Source: Nepenthes gracilis (lineage: Eukaryota; Streptophyta; Magnoliopsida; Caryophyllales; Nepenthaceae). From it: a stretch of 64,000 nucleotides of DNA. Within the stretch, counting starts at the first letter, position 1. Each line of letters starts with the position of its first letter. The DNA is taken from contig BSYO01000033.1 of assembly GCA_033239525.1 (NCBI GenBank), forward strand, positions 2,099,501-2,163,500, given 5' to 3'. Below are positions 48,901-60,486 of the stretch, in pieces. The position numbers and the translations under genes were made by a program. Below the pieces are notes generated by a model. It did no database searches, was not told the DNA's origin, and saw nothing but the letters and a program-made list of their open reading frames with translations.

Positions 48901-49249
48901 ACTCTAGTTCCTTTCCCACTGAGCTGCCAGTACTGTACCCACCCACCAATTCCTCAGATCCCGCTGCTTCTTTCTCTGATATCCATTCTTACATATAATT
49001 TAATTGGAAAAAGGCTGTCATCAATACCCACCGATTAAAAAAAACAAAAAATAAAAAAAATAAAAAATAAAAAAACAAACAAACAAACACACCAAATTAA
49101 ACCTCTGCTCTCTCTCCATCTCCCATTCTTTCTTGCGTTTTTTTTGTCAGTTTTCTTTTGGATTCTTCCTCCCCCCATATGAGTTTGGCATGTCAAACAG
49201 TAAAAACTATACGACTTATGCTCTGATCACTTCTCAACGTATACTTATC

Positions 49250-51128
49250 TTAGAGCCCATCCTGAAACCGATTGATCGACGAAGAATCCAAGCGCTGTCT
49301 CTGCGACGTCGTCGCCCCTACGTAACTCCGAGCTCCCCAGTAGCCTTCCCCGAGAATCCCCCCACCGTCGGATCCCTGGACCGATGGCCCGCTACTTGAA
49401 ACAAACCCGATGGGTGCTCCGATGCAAGTGTAATTGGATTCAGGCGCATTGCCTCCACCATAGCTCAGATTCGTCGGTCCGAAGTGAGGGCTATTGCCAG
49501 GCAGCGCGTGCCCGACGAAGTAGTCGTGGTTTGGTGGATGCGCAGTAGGGTATTGTGCAGTGGCATAAGATACTAAGCGCGGCGGTGATGTGTACAGGTA
49601 TGGCGGTTGATGTGGGGCCGGAGGCGGCGGCGGGGGACCTGGTGGTATCATAGTTGACGATGATGACCCCGAGAACAATCTTGTTGGATACATTCCTTGA
49701 CGGTGATACCCAGCCTGTGGCATATGTTGTGCTCTGGAAATACCGCATTAATTATATACACTTTGATTGATTTCTACTTTCAAGAGAGGTGAGATCGTTG
49801 GATATATTGAGTGTTCAATATAAATGAACAGATTTTATACATACCCCAAGGAATGAGAGCCGAAAGCGTCTAGGTTTTCGTTGCTGTAGACCAGTTGACG
49901 AGCTCGATTTAGTGTTTCTGTCTCTCTTTCTGACCATCCACAAAATCAAACGGTAAAACACGATAAAACAAATCAGTCAAATCAACCCAACAACCTTCTA
50001 GTCTACTACAAAGAATATCAGGGGCGAATTAAAAAAACGAATTTGAAGAGACTAGCTTTGACAAGTGTGCGAGCTGTTCCAATAAATGTACGCCTATATA
50101 CAGTCAAATTGAAGGACAAGTAGAGAGAGAGAGAGAGGTGCCTTGGCGGTGGCGGTTCATGTGACCTCCAAGAGCTTGAGATTTACAGAACTTGAGGGAA
50201 CAAAACCTGCATTCGTAGACCTTCCCACTCTCGTCTTTTCCATCTTTTGTGCCGCTTTTCTTCTTCCTATAGCCTCCTGCAGCACCCACCCACAAATTCT
50301 TAGGCATAGACGGCGTCTGCACTTGGAGCAGATTTTGCCGATGGATTTAACCAATTAAAGCAACTCTGATGAGACCTCTCTTTCGCTATCATTAGCTATA
50401 GGCGCCCACAACCCTAACCCTAATTGCTCTTTTCATCAAATTAACAACCCCAGCTAGCTACTGTCTTCCATGGTGAATATGTCTATTCACCAAGTAAAAA
50501 AAAAAACCATTTAAATCAATTAAAAACATTTAAAAACACTTAAATTGGAATATGTATATTCATCATTTATTTTTCTTAGAATTTTAAATTAATAAAAACT
50601 TATAAAAAACAATAATAAAGAATCAATTTGTTTAACCCAAAGACTATTAAAACACTTATTATGGATCAGAGATAGTACTATATATCCAAACACTTGATAA
50701 CTAATCAATTTCATGGTAATTGCAAAGTTAAAAATTAACTCAAGCGACACCATCAAATAAATGGCAATGTCTATTCTTTCCCCTCTTGCCAATGTTTAAT
50801 CTTTTTTGCGCAACGAGGGGTGTTTTTTCCCCCAACCTTTTGTCTTACATTGTTGTTTTTTGTGTTTTTTTTTCCTTTTTACATTAAAGTAACTATAAGG
50901 AAAATGATATTTCAGTGTCGATAACAAAACAGAAAAAGAAGAAAAAAATATACCAGAAGTGGAAGTATCCTCAAACACCTGTTTGCCATCTCTAGTGAAA
51001 TCCTCGGGTAAGTTGTTAAGGTCCAATGGACTATCTTCCGGTCTCCTGCAAACCCAAAAAATAAAACCAAAAGACCATTAAACAAGGAACAGAGAAAGAG
51101 AGAGAGAGTGAGAAAGAGGGAGAGAGAA

Positions 51129-51159
<31 letters not shown>

Positions 51160-51213
51160 AGGGGTTTTAAGAGTGAACAAGTTAGATCATGGAAGGAAGA
51201 AGGAGGCCTACAT
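49250..51213 (-). CDS. JAG: JAGGED-type C2H2 zinc-finger transcription factor, 5 exons
   Basis: Nuclear transcriptional regulator; in Arabidopsis JAGGED promotes lateral-organ growth and shape, in part by repressing cell-cycle inhibitors. Coding exons on minus: 51213-51212 (AT), 51045-50954, 50276-50142, 49929-49845, 49733-49250. They total 798 bases, 265 residues plus TAA, and all phases close. An EAR-type repression motif LDLNNLP lies at residues 8-14. The single C2H2 finger has C54, C57, H70 and H74 with the plant QALGGH signature (65-70). The conserved RETETLNRARQLV block follows, then a Pro-rich stretch (about 135-149), YTCIGAPIG, and the C-terminal INRFQDGL. YTCIGAPIG and the INRFQD end favour JAGGED over its paralogue NUBBIN. 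The length is close to Arabidopsis JAG (about 250). Oddities: the start codon is joined across intron 1, and intron 3 starts with GC. No stops or shifts were seen, so it is probably functional. Confidence 0.95.
50953..50954 (-). other. JAG: JAGGED intron map
   Basis: Introns read from the minus strand: intron 1, 51211-51046 (GT..AG); intron 2, 50953-50277 (GT..AG, the longest); intron 3, 50141-49930 (GC..AG); intron 4, 49844-49734 (GT..AG). This entry marks the exon 2/intron 2 border, where a Gly codon is split G|GA. Confidence 0.9.
51091..51163 (-). repeat. GA/GAA (CT/CTT) tract in JAGGED intron 1
   Basis: The plus strand shows (GA)n-rich sequence followed by about nine GAA units (51133-51160); on the transcribed strand this is a CT then CTT tract. 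It fills much of the 166-base first intron. Confidence 0.85.
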
Positions 51214-51260
51214 GGCTACCAGCAGAGAAAGACAGAAGAGAATAGAAAAGAAGGTGGGAA

Positions 51261-51270
51261 AATTATATAG
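51261..51270 (-). promoter_or_regulatory. Candidate TATA box of JAGGED
   Basis: The minus strand reads CTATATAATT about 50 bases upstream of the first exon's AT. If used, the first exon would be only ~20-30 bases, which is short. An upstream promoter with a longer CT-rich leader (minus strand, about 51420-51490) is an alternative. Confidence 0.3.
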
Positions 51271-51279
51271 GTGAGGTAG

Positions 51280-54200
51280 AGGAAAACTTGAGATAAAAGA
51301 TAGCTAAAGCTTGTGAAAACTATAAGTCTTTCAGTTTGAAACTGGCAATATAGGGCTTAGTTGAGTGATGGTGGAGATAAAAGAGCTTGAAAGTTTTCTA
51401 TCAGTTCTCTCTGACAATCCCTCTGTAGAGACACACACGCCCTTCACTCTCTCTCTAACTCTACCTCTACAGTGGGTCTCGTGACTTTAAAAAGAGCAAG
51501 AGAAGAGACCAGGCAGCTGGTAGCTAGGCAAGTATTATAATTAGTGTCATTTGGTCAGGTATACTTCGAAGAGACGATAGGGATATGTGGCTTTGCTTAA
51601 GAGGCTAAGGCTATGGCCCTAGAACAATATCCCGTTTGTATTGAGAAATTTAACGCTCCTATTATCTATCTATCACGTAGACGACGCTCCACCAAGTTAA
51701 ATAATACGACACACTGTATAACAATCTTGACCATCTCATTTTGTGATTATCAGTCTAACTGATAGCAACACATAGCAATTTGTAGTAGGCTGTTAATGCA
51801 TAGTTCACGTGACAATCTTACCCTATATCTAAGAATTTGTCCAGCTAGTATGTACACATATGTATATATGTGTGTAATACAAAAATAAAATAAAATAAAA
51901 TGACAATCTAGTAAACGAAATTTTTACTATATGTGGGGTCTAGAGAAGAGTTAGACATGATCTTATTTTGCATTATGTAAAAGAATTATTTTTATGATTA
52001 GACCTCATAGCTGCTTGTTCGGGAGACAACAATTTTACCACTTTTTTTAAGTAATTAATATTTGGATTTTTTTTAAAAAAAAATATGTACAAATAAAAAG
52101 ACAACTAACCTTCATAGGATTGGAAACTATAAGAAAAAATAAAATAAAATAAAATTGTCCATGCCTCACTAGTAAAACAATGAACAACTAGCCCTCACAA
52201 AACTATTAAAATATTTTAATAATGGAAGGTTTCAGTATCAACTTCACTCTAAGATCCCTTCACGGATAAGAACTTTATACACAAAGAATTCTATATACCG
52301 TCCAAATAAATATAAATTGATGGGTAAAACATTACGAGTGTGAAGAATAATTATGAGATGGGCCACAAATATTTGTATGTAAGAAGAAGAAGTAAACGTG
52401 GAAATCAAATATACCGACTTCTTTTTGCACATCAAGCAATAATTAAAGTCTTATATAAATAAAGAAAAAAATATATGTAAATAAAAATCCCAGCCAAATG
52501 AGAGCAGACATTTATACCATAAGGACAGTGAAGACAAAGGCAAAGCCTTAGAGAGAGAGAGAGAGAGAGAGAGAGATGCTGAGCTCTGGTCATTATATTG
52601 TGATACTGAAGTGGCAGGGCAGGGCTCCAAGAGATCATGATCCACATCTGGCTTGAGGCCTCGTGGTGTCACTGTTGCATAGCTACTTAACAGAGGTGTT
52701 GCTTTCACCCTTCTTCTGATTACCAGGTTTATTATATAGCTTCCATTATTTCATTTGATTCCTTTTTCCCTTTCTTTTTCTTCATACCTCCAAAATACAA
52801 AAGAGTAGTCATAACATAACTATAGAGTTATCCATGTACAATTTAATTGTTATGGATTTGAATAGTGAAAATAATTTTTTATATAACATAAGCTAAAATC
52901 GTGTATAATATTACTCGAAATAAAAAATAATAATATCTTTTTAGTGGATCAAAATAATAAAATGACACCAGAATTAATTATCAAATAATTAATAAGCGTT
53001 ATGTTAAAAGGTGTAAAGGTGTAAAGGGATATAGCATATTCAAAATTTATTAAAGTCCTACAGATTTAAAATCTATTAAGAACTGATTTTTAAAATCATG
53101 TAAAAATCTCAAAGATTATAATCTTTAAAAATCAAATTTATTTTTTAAAATAAAAATATACCTAATTTATAGGCCAAAGAACTAATGAATTGTTAGTCTT
53201 CTTTTTTCACACTGAGTATGGTGGCTCCAGGGAGGCTCATAGAGTCTTAGTTAACTGCCTCATACAAGTATCACCATCAAACTTTCCCATTAATTTAATC
53301 TTTTATTTTGATTATTATTAATTAGAAAGTATTTTATTTTATTAATCTTTTTTTCTCTCCTAACCGCAGTGTCATCTAAAATTGTTCAACTCTTTGCCAA
53401 AACCCTAATATAATAAGAATTTTGTGCAGAAGATTGTTCTTTCAGTTCCATGACATGAGAAAATATACTTGATCATCAATTCAATAAAATCTTTTCCAAT
53501 AAAAAATAGAAAATTTTTTATTAAATTAATATTGTCAAATGTGGGACCTAATTTTTATGAGTCAGAAGCACTTCGGCTGCTAACTTTTATGAGCAAACCA
53601 TTAACATTTAAGTATTTTTATAATCTATATCTCCACGGCCCATGCCTTGTTCAGTTTAGAAAAAAAAAAAAAAAAACCAAAGTTTATTTTCTGTTAATTT
53701 TTTTAAAAAAACTGATTTTTTTTTTCTTTAGAAAAATGCCTGTTTTTGAATCTATATTGGATTTTCGAAAGCTAAAAAAAAAAACTGAAGTGATATATTT
53801 TTTTTCAGAGATGTTCATTTTCCAAAAATGAAAAAAAATTCAGAATTTCTTATTTTCTGTTTTATGTCAAAATGTTTTTGAAATTTACAGGGAAAAATAT
53901 TTGTAAAGTAATAAAAATAAATAAGTGTTAAACTTAAATATAATTAATAAAACACATACTCCAAATTCTTGAGGTAATCTTTTAGGCAATATGTTTGTAT
54001 TTATTTCTTTTTTTTTCTATGATAAATAGCCTGAAAATGTTTACCTGTGCTTTTAATCGATGAAAATAAATTTTATTTATTTTGTTTAAAATAAAAAAGT
54101 GCTACTTAATATGAGCAGAAAAACGTGTGATTTTTCAGTAACATTATGTGATTGACCAAAATTTTATCAGAAATAATCAAAGTATATAAATATTATACAA

Positions 54201-54300
54201 ATATATACTCTTGATATGTCCTAAATTCGGGTTATTGACAGATTAGAGTATCACTCGATTTTCTATAGCGAATCGAAAAAACAAATCCGATTTTCGTTCC
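51280..54300. other. JAGGED upstream intergenic region
   Basis: No gene supported. Contains a pure (GA)n run at 52550-52576, poly-purine and poly-T stretches, and AT-rich DNA. A 120-codon plus frame at 53469-53831 is Lys/Phe-rich over A and T runs and looks like chance. Confidence 0.4.
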
Positions 54301-54304
54301 CAAT

Positions 54305-55100
54305 AGCCTGGATCCTACGCAATATAATAAATAAATAAAATGTTAGAGGATTGGTAGGACTCGCTTTTTACTCAAGTTAATAATATTTTTCTAAGTACTA
54401 AAAAGATATAATGATGAAAATTATGCATGATGTTGTAAGGGTATGTGATTAAAATTTAACTCAAAGGTTGCGCTCGGTATAAAGTAGCTCTAATATTGAG
54501 GGAGCAAGCATTGCGAGATATTTCTTCAAAGGCTTTTTGAGCAAAGAGCTACTTTTTGTGAGCTCTTGAGTGTGAGTTTTTAAGTATAAGTCTGAGATTG
54601 TCCTTTAAGGTCTGTCCCAAAAATATTTATAACCTTTGAATCAATTCGATCTTACTTGGGCATCAAGGCTAACTACCCACTATCTGTGCGAATTTGGAAG
54701 ACTGTTATTAGGATTGTGGGCGTCGATTAGGATAATCGTGGTTATTCGAGAGGATTTCTTTATTCTTCGAGAAGATGTTAAATGCGACAGATATTAGAGT
54801 TGTTATTATAAGAGATCCGCTGAGTTAGAATTACCATTTTGGGAGTGATGACAATTGAAGACAATATTTGGTGTGTCGAGCTGATTTCAGTACGTTGGAA
54901 GAGGATTGTGGGCCATTTTGATTGGGTTGAGGTTAATTTGGGCTATCCAAATCGGTTGGGATGCTATTTGGGTCAATGGAGATGCCAACTAGTCCCTGGG
55001 CCAATGGGTCGAATACTCACTACCAATCTGTGGGCCTTCATATTAGGCCAGCCCATTTCAATCATCCCATCAACTCTAATTCAGTTTCATGGCGCAATCT
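54305..55100 (+). repeat. LTR-like fragment, sister of 2750-3300
   Basis: Shares ordered blocks with 2750-3300 up to about 54775, then continues with a G/T-rich segment ('gggccaatgggtcgaatac', 'aggccagcccatttcaatc') like the far end of an LTR. No ends or target duplication were identified. Confidence 0.45.
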
Positions 55101-56220
55101 AATTTGTCTATTTAAATTGATTTTTAATAGACCTTTAATATTTAGTATGTATACAAAATTTTAATTTATTTATATAATAATTATTTATTTGGAACATAAT
55201 ACAAATAAACACGATAAAAAGTAGTCCCAATCAACTTTTGGCCGGGTCATGTTCCGAATTTGAAATATTTTATAAACACAAACTTTAATATTTTGAGTAA
55301 TTGTAAAATGTTTTTTATTAAGATCTTATTAAATCATATTCTATATATAAAAAAACTCTTTTGTATAAATATTATTATTTTAAATATATTTAGATAGTAT
55401 ATATATTATTTTTTAATATGTTATTTATATATGTATTTATGTATAAATTACAAAATTTTAAATAGAAAATTAAAAGTCAAAATGTTTGTTGACCAACCAG
55501 AATCGACCGACAGAAGGTATGATTATTATTTATTTATTATTTGTTAAATTTGTTATATTCCAGCTCAGCTTTGCCCAACTTAATGGTCATATTTTATCTT
55601 TTAAACCTAGTGTTTGAATTGTTAGAAATTTAGAATTTTACTTATAAAAATAAAAATAAACACAATAATATAATATATTTTTTTTGGGAAAAATCTTTTC
55701 TATATTAGAATGAAAAATTATGGAATAAAAAATTATTCCAAAATTTACTATAAGTTTTAATTTTTAGAAAGAAGAAAAAGTTGTAAAAACTTTCTCAAAT
55801 TTATATCTGGAAAATCTTATAATAGTATTCTCTTAATAATATAATATTAGTTATTTTTTTATACTTATAAACTTTTAAAATGATTATAAACTCAAACAAA
55901 TTACTGTATTCATAGGAATCTTATTCATTGTATATATATATTTTTTAGATAATATAAACTTTTTTCATAAAATAATTTTTTTATATAAAATTTGAATAAT
56001 TACTGAACAAGGATGCCATTTATATTTAATTTTAATTAGATATAATAAAATTTTAATTTTTATTAGAAAAAAAACTGAAATCAAATATAATAATATTTTA
56101 ACATCTAATCATTTTAAAATAATTTATTTTAATTAATTTTTTATATAATTAAATTATATTTATTTATTTAAAAATAAATTATCAAACATAAAAAATGAAT
56201 ATTTTTATACTATAATAATA
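55101..56220. other. AT-rich spacer
   Basis: Long runs of A and T; no open frame or repeat border I can support. Confidence 0.4.
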
Positions 56221-56221
56221 G

Positions 56222-56470
56222 AGCAGCCCCTCCCGCCCCGCCCGGATCCAGGGGGGTCCTTCTCCTCTGTAGAGAAGGACCGTCCTTCTCCTCATCTGAG
56301 CCGTTGGATGTAAAATTCAACGGCCCACGCGTGTTGGATGGATAATATAACGTGGACCGTCTGATTTTAAAAATACACATGGGCCGTTAGATTTTACATC
56401 CGACGACTCAAATGAGGAGAATGACAGGGGAGAAGGATGCCCCCAATCCCCCTGCCGCCCCCCCCCCCCA
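56222..56470. mobile_element. Fold-back MITE-like element
   Basis: Long imperfect inverted repeat. The left arm at 56283-56326 ('tccttctcctcatctgagcc', then 'gttggatgtaaaattcaacg') pairs with 56381-56421 around a ~55-base loop. The complementarity extends outward (aggggggtccttctcc near 56250 with ggagaaggatgccccc near 56428). A run of 12 C closes the right side (56458-56469). It has no coding capacity and lies as a GC-rich island in AT-rich DNA. A target duplication was not identified. Confidence 0.7.
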
Positions 56471-57185
56471 AAATCCCAGTATTGTGATTGAGGGATGTGC
56501 GCCGTAGGGCAACGTGAACCGGTTTGTATAAAAAACATATTTTAGAATATCCATTAACACTTTTTAAAGTATTTTAATTAATGTAATGTTTATTAACTAT
56601 TTATTTATATATATAATTTTATTAGTATATTAATTTATATGAATATTGTCTCATTAAAAATATTTAAATAATGACTAAAATTTATTCTCCTTTGTACTAA
56701 ATAAAGAAATATTTGTGGTGGGTTGTTTATTTGAGAGTTATCAACATATGACACGTATCATTAAGAATAAAGGCAACAAAAATCGTTAAAGTGACGAATA
56801 ATTAGGTTAGAAGTTAGGGAGCGTCGAATTGTGAAGCTTCAATGTTATTTTATGAAGACTAATTTTTTTAAAAAAATTAAATAATGTGTTCATTTTTTTA
56901 GTTTAAACATAAATTTGTACATAATGTAGTTTAATATATATTTTAAATTTAAAAAATCAAAATAATAGAGTTTTTTTTTTTTATTTTTTAACATTGAAAT
57001 GAAATTTAATAACTAAAAAAATATTAAAAAGTATGCCTAAATTTTTTGATGACATAAAGATAAGAATTTATTTAATATACAATTAAATATACACTAATTT
57101 TTAATATTTTGTGGCTATAAATGTATAATTTACTAGTTTATAAATATAAATACATCTCAAATTATAAATATAAACATACACTAAT
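56471..57185. other. AT-rich spacer
   Basis: Nothing recognisable. A short phrase ('acactaatttttaatatttt') repeats near 57090 and 57178. Confidence 0.35.
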
Positions 57186-57191
57186 TTTTAA

Positions 57192-57815
57192 TATTTTGTG
57201 ATGGGTTCGATAAACCCGATTCGGGAAGAAAAATTGCTCAACCGCTTAATCTTATGGACAAGCAGTTATCACGGGTAATTCCGGCGGCTATTCGTTGGGG
57301 ATAGTTTAGTAAGCGATTTCACTGCCTACCTATTCTATAAATACCACCACGGTGCCAGCATTAAAGAGAGAGCACACAAAAAAAAAAAAAAAAAAAGAAG
57401 GAAGGATCCAGAGAGAAGAGGCCAAAGAGAAAAGAGGAGAAAAATGAAAATGAGACTTTACGATGGCATTGTTCCCTAAGTCCTCTCAAAATCTCTCCCC
57501 TGTACCAAGTGTCCGACCATCCTTCAAAAACATCTAGGCCATCTAAGACACCCCTTTACAAGAAGTGCATCTAAGACGCCCCACGGTGGACGCACCTCTA
57601 ATCTGTTCATCTTTTAGACGCACCTGAACGCTTAATTCACAAATACATACATTTTTCTTACATCTTTTTATTCTCTTAGAAAGACGTCTAACTTAAACGT
57701 TAGAAAATTTAAGGTGAAAGCAATTTCTATCGTCTTCTAACCTTTCATTTTTAGTTGTGTTGTGCAGACTTCAGGCTTGAGATCATGGACACCGAATACC
57801 AGATCGACCCAACTT
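57192..57815 (+). mobile_element. Candidate solo LTR or short repeat with a promoter, borders unproven
   Basis: The segment begins TGGGTTCGATAAACC and ends near ATCGACCCA (short inverted ends). A good TATA box ('ctataaatacc', about 57344) is followed by an A-rich and GA-rich leader. A run of small repeats of 'atctaagacgcc' or 'tagacgcacct' type follows. No matching target duplication was found, so this is a structural guess. Confidence 0.35.
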
Positions 57816-59528
57816 GAAAATTTGATTTGCGACTTCTAATCCGTAGGACAATCCGAATTCTTAAAACACAACAATTTTAATCTAATTTTATCATTTATTA
57901 TATTTGTAGTTTTTATCTTTCTATTAAAGTCATCTTATAATTCGATTAGGTTATAAAATTCACTTGTTGGAAATATAAATTTTTTAATATAAATAATTTT
58001 TAAAAAATTTCATTAAAACAGAAATATAAAAATATATAGAATATAAAATACTCTATGTATTAAGATAACACCATTATAAAGTATAACACAATATTTTATT
58101 TTATTTTATAAATACAGAGTCTTATTTTTAAAGTATCATATATCTGACGAATTGCTCCACATTTGAAGAAACATAAATATTCTAATTGTTGTATAAATTC
58201 AAAGATTCAAAATATTTATATTCTTTCTAACGTTTAAAAGTATATTTTAAAGTATTTCATGAACAAATTTTTGTTTAGAAGTAAAAAAAAAAAAAACCCA
58301 GTTGTCTATTTTAAGATATAATACTATTACTAAAATCCTAGTGTGCTAATTATAAATTTGATTATTAATTGGCAAGTTATATTATTGACTAAAATCTTTT
58401 AAACTTTTTTATTTCATAAGATAAAAGAAATAATGTTTAGTTAAATTTGACTTCAAAATAATATAAAATAAACATTCAAGATAATGGTTTTTAGGATATT
58501 AAATCGTTTGTACATCATATTAATGCTAATGGCAATGATGCTTTCTTTTGGTTGAACTTTTGAGATTCTAATGGCTCATGTTCTAACACCTACCCTAGTA
58601 GGATCAATTTGGCCATATGATTACCCATATTTGTAAAGATGAAGACCATTGCTAAGGGAGATAGGCAGTATTGGTCACCATAAATTGTTGTAATATTACT
58701 TTTTTATTTATAATTAAGCAAATTATGATTATAGATTTGACCTTTTAAATACCTTTATTTAGGCTCTTAAGGATCATGATAACATTTTGATCACCTTAGT
58801 TTGGAGGATATTTCAATTATCTAACTAAAAGGTTGGATGGCACAGTATTGTGTAGGGCATATTTTTTAGTGGCTTGTTATTAAAAGCAGTCTAAGCACTA
58901 TGGGTGTCTCAAATATTTTTATATTTCTTTTACGTTGGTGCTTTCAAATGAAAATAAAATAATCAATTTAATATTTTTTTTTTAACTATCAGATTATTAA
59001 ATAAATATCAGATACCATATATAAAAGAGTAAGATACCCATAATTATATGATGGGTGGGACATAACTTTAAAATGTCCCGCTATAAGATAAAAACAAAAG
59101 AGTCAATTATAAAATATTTTAAATATTGCTTTAGGAACTATTGCCTAATAAATGTCTAAGGCTTGAAAAATATATTTTAATATTAACTACCTATTCAACC
59201 ATGACATGACTGTCTAGGCGACTTGGTGCTTTGCATTCAATCTTGGGCACGAGTCGCGGGAAAAAAATACTATAGTACGGACTTTGTAATTTGGTCGTAA
59301 TTTTAATTAGTTTTGATATACATACTCTTTTTGGAATAAAATTAATGTCAGTTTTATCAAATTTGATGTGACTTTTATTTACTAGTTATAAGTTTATAAA
59401 ATATTTCTATAACTTTTTTACTTATATAAAATCACTTGCAAATGAAATATAGAAGCCGCCTCTCATTACATAAGCTATTAAATATAATTTTAATTAAGTA
59501 CAAGTCAAAAAAAAATTATATTCAAATT
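57816..59528. other. AT-rich spacer left of the second gypsy element
   Basis: No supportable gene. A short inverted pair ('gtgggacat' with 'atgtcccgc') occurs at about 59054-59082. Confidence 0.35.
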
Positions 59529-60416
59529 TGTTGGGTCCAATATTAAAGTCCAAGAAGATTCGGAGCCTAACCCACGGAATAGGAACCTAATGGGCGGTCA
59601 AAACCCAACGACACGGGACGCCTACGTGGCAGCCCACAATTAGCAGCCAATTAGCACCTCCTGTAGCTAATTAATGCGGCTGCAATGAAACGGCAAAAGA
59701 GTAGGAGAAACCAGCAAATAGAGAAACAGTCAACGCTATCAGTCGCGATTTAGACAGTCGCCCATAGACGACCCGCCAATCACAGCTCAAGGGAGAGATT
59801 AAGCGTGGCCGGTAACACCTGGTAGTCTTCTTGCCACCGCAAAACGACAGTCGACACGCCAATAATCGTCGGCAACGATCAGCGGCCAATGAACCCTAAC
59901 AACAGGAGTTATCGTGCCAAAAGCCCCTCATCAGGGGACCTATAAAATCACTCTTCTTCAACGAAGACAGGGACCGATCGGATTCGAGACAATTAACTTA
60001 TGGCTGCGAGCCTTAAGCATACAAGCCATCCTCCGGATCCAAACTCTTGAGTCTACTCAAGCGACAAAAAGTCGGCCATCCGTAGCAGTGCACCTAGGGA
60101 GCCAGGCTTCCCACAACCCGCTCATTACTCTCCCACATAAACATATACGAACCACCTACGCATTTGCAGCACATTTTTGCGCACCTCTTAGCGTGCGCCC
60201 CATTTCTGTTCATCGCGGAAATTTGCTAACTTGAGCGTCGGAGTGGCTTTGGTGAGAGAAATTCCACCGACCTTCTGACCTCTTGTTCGTTGATTGTGTT
60301 GTACACGCTTAAAGTTAACAAAGACGGAGATCGAACCCTTCCGTGAACGCTTTAGAACGGCTAGGAATCCGAAGGCTCCATAATTTGTAAGATAATCGAG
60401 GACCCAGAACGCAACA
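59529..60416 (+). repeat. 5' LTR of the second gypsy element
   Basis: 888 bases, starting TGTTGGGTCC and ending CGCAACA (inverted TGTTG/CAACA ends). The TATA box TATAAA is at 59941-59946. GC content is higher than in the flank. The 3' copy is outside the window, so the target duplication cannot be checked. Confidence 0.85.
59941..59946 (+). promoter_or_regulatory. TATA box of the gypsy LTR
   Basis: TATAAA in the context 'ggacctataaaatcac', about 410 bases into the LTR, which is a normal U3/R position. Confidence 0.65.
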
Positions 60417-60435
60417 TTAGCGTCGTTTGTGGGAA
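60417..60435 (+). other. Primer-binding site of the second gypsy element
   Basis: TTAGCGTCGTTTGTGGGAAC follows the LTR directly and differs at only a few bases from the TTGGCGCCGTCTGTGGGAA type seen in plant gypsy elements. Confidence 0.75.
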
Positions 60436-60486
60436 CGAGACAAGAAGCCTAACGTCTCCTTCTCACCTTCATTCAAAGCATCAAGA

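Noticed and set aside
50143..50358. Plus-strand frame across the JAGGED finger exon
   Set aside because: Shadow of the real minus-strand exon.
53469..53831. 120-codon plus-strand frame
   Set aside because: Runs over poly-A and poly-T stretches; Lys/Phe-rich content looks like composition, not coding.
56458..56469. 12-C run as a G-quadruplex
   Set aside because: A single homopolymer with only short neighbouring G/C runs does not make a convincing four-tract motif.
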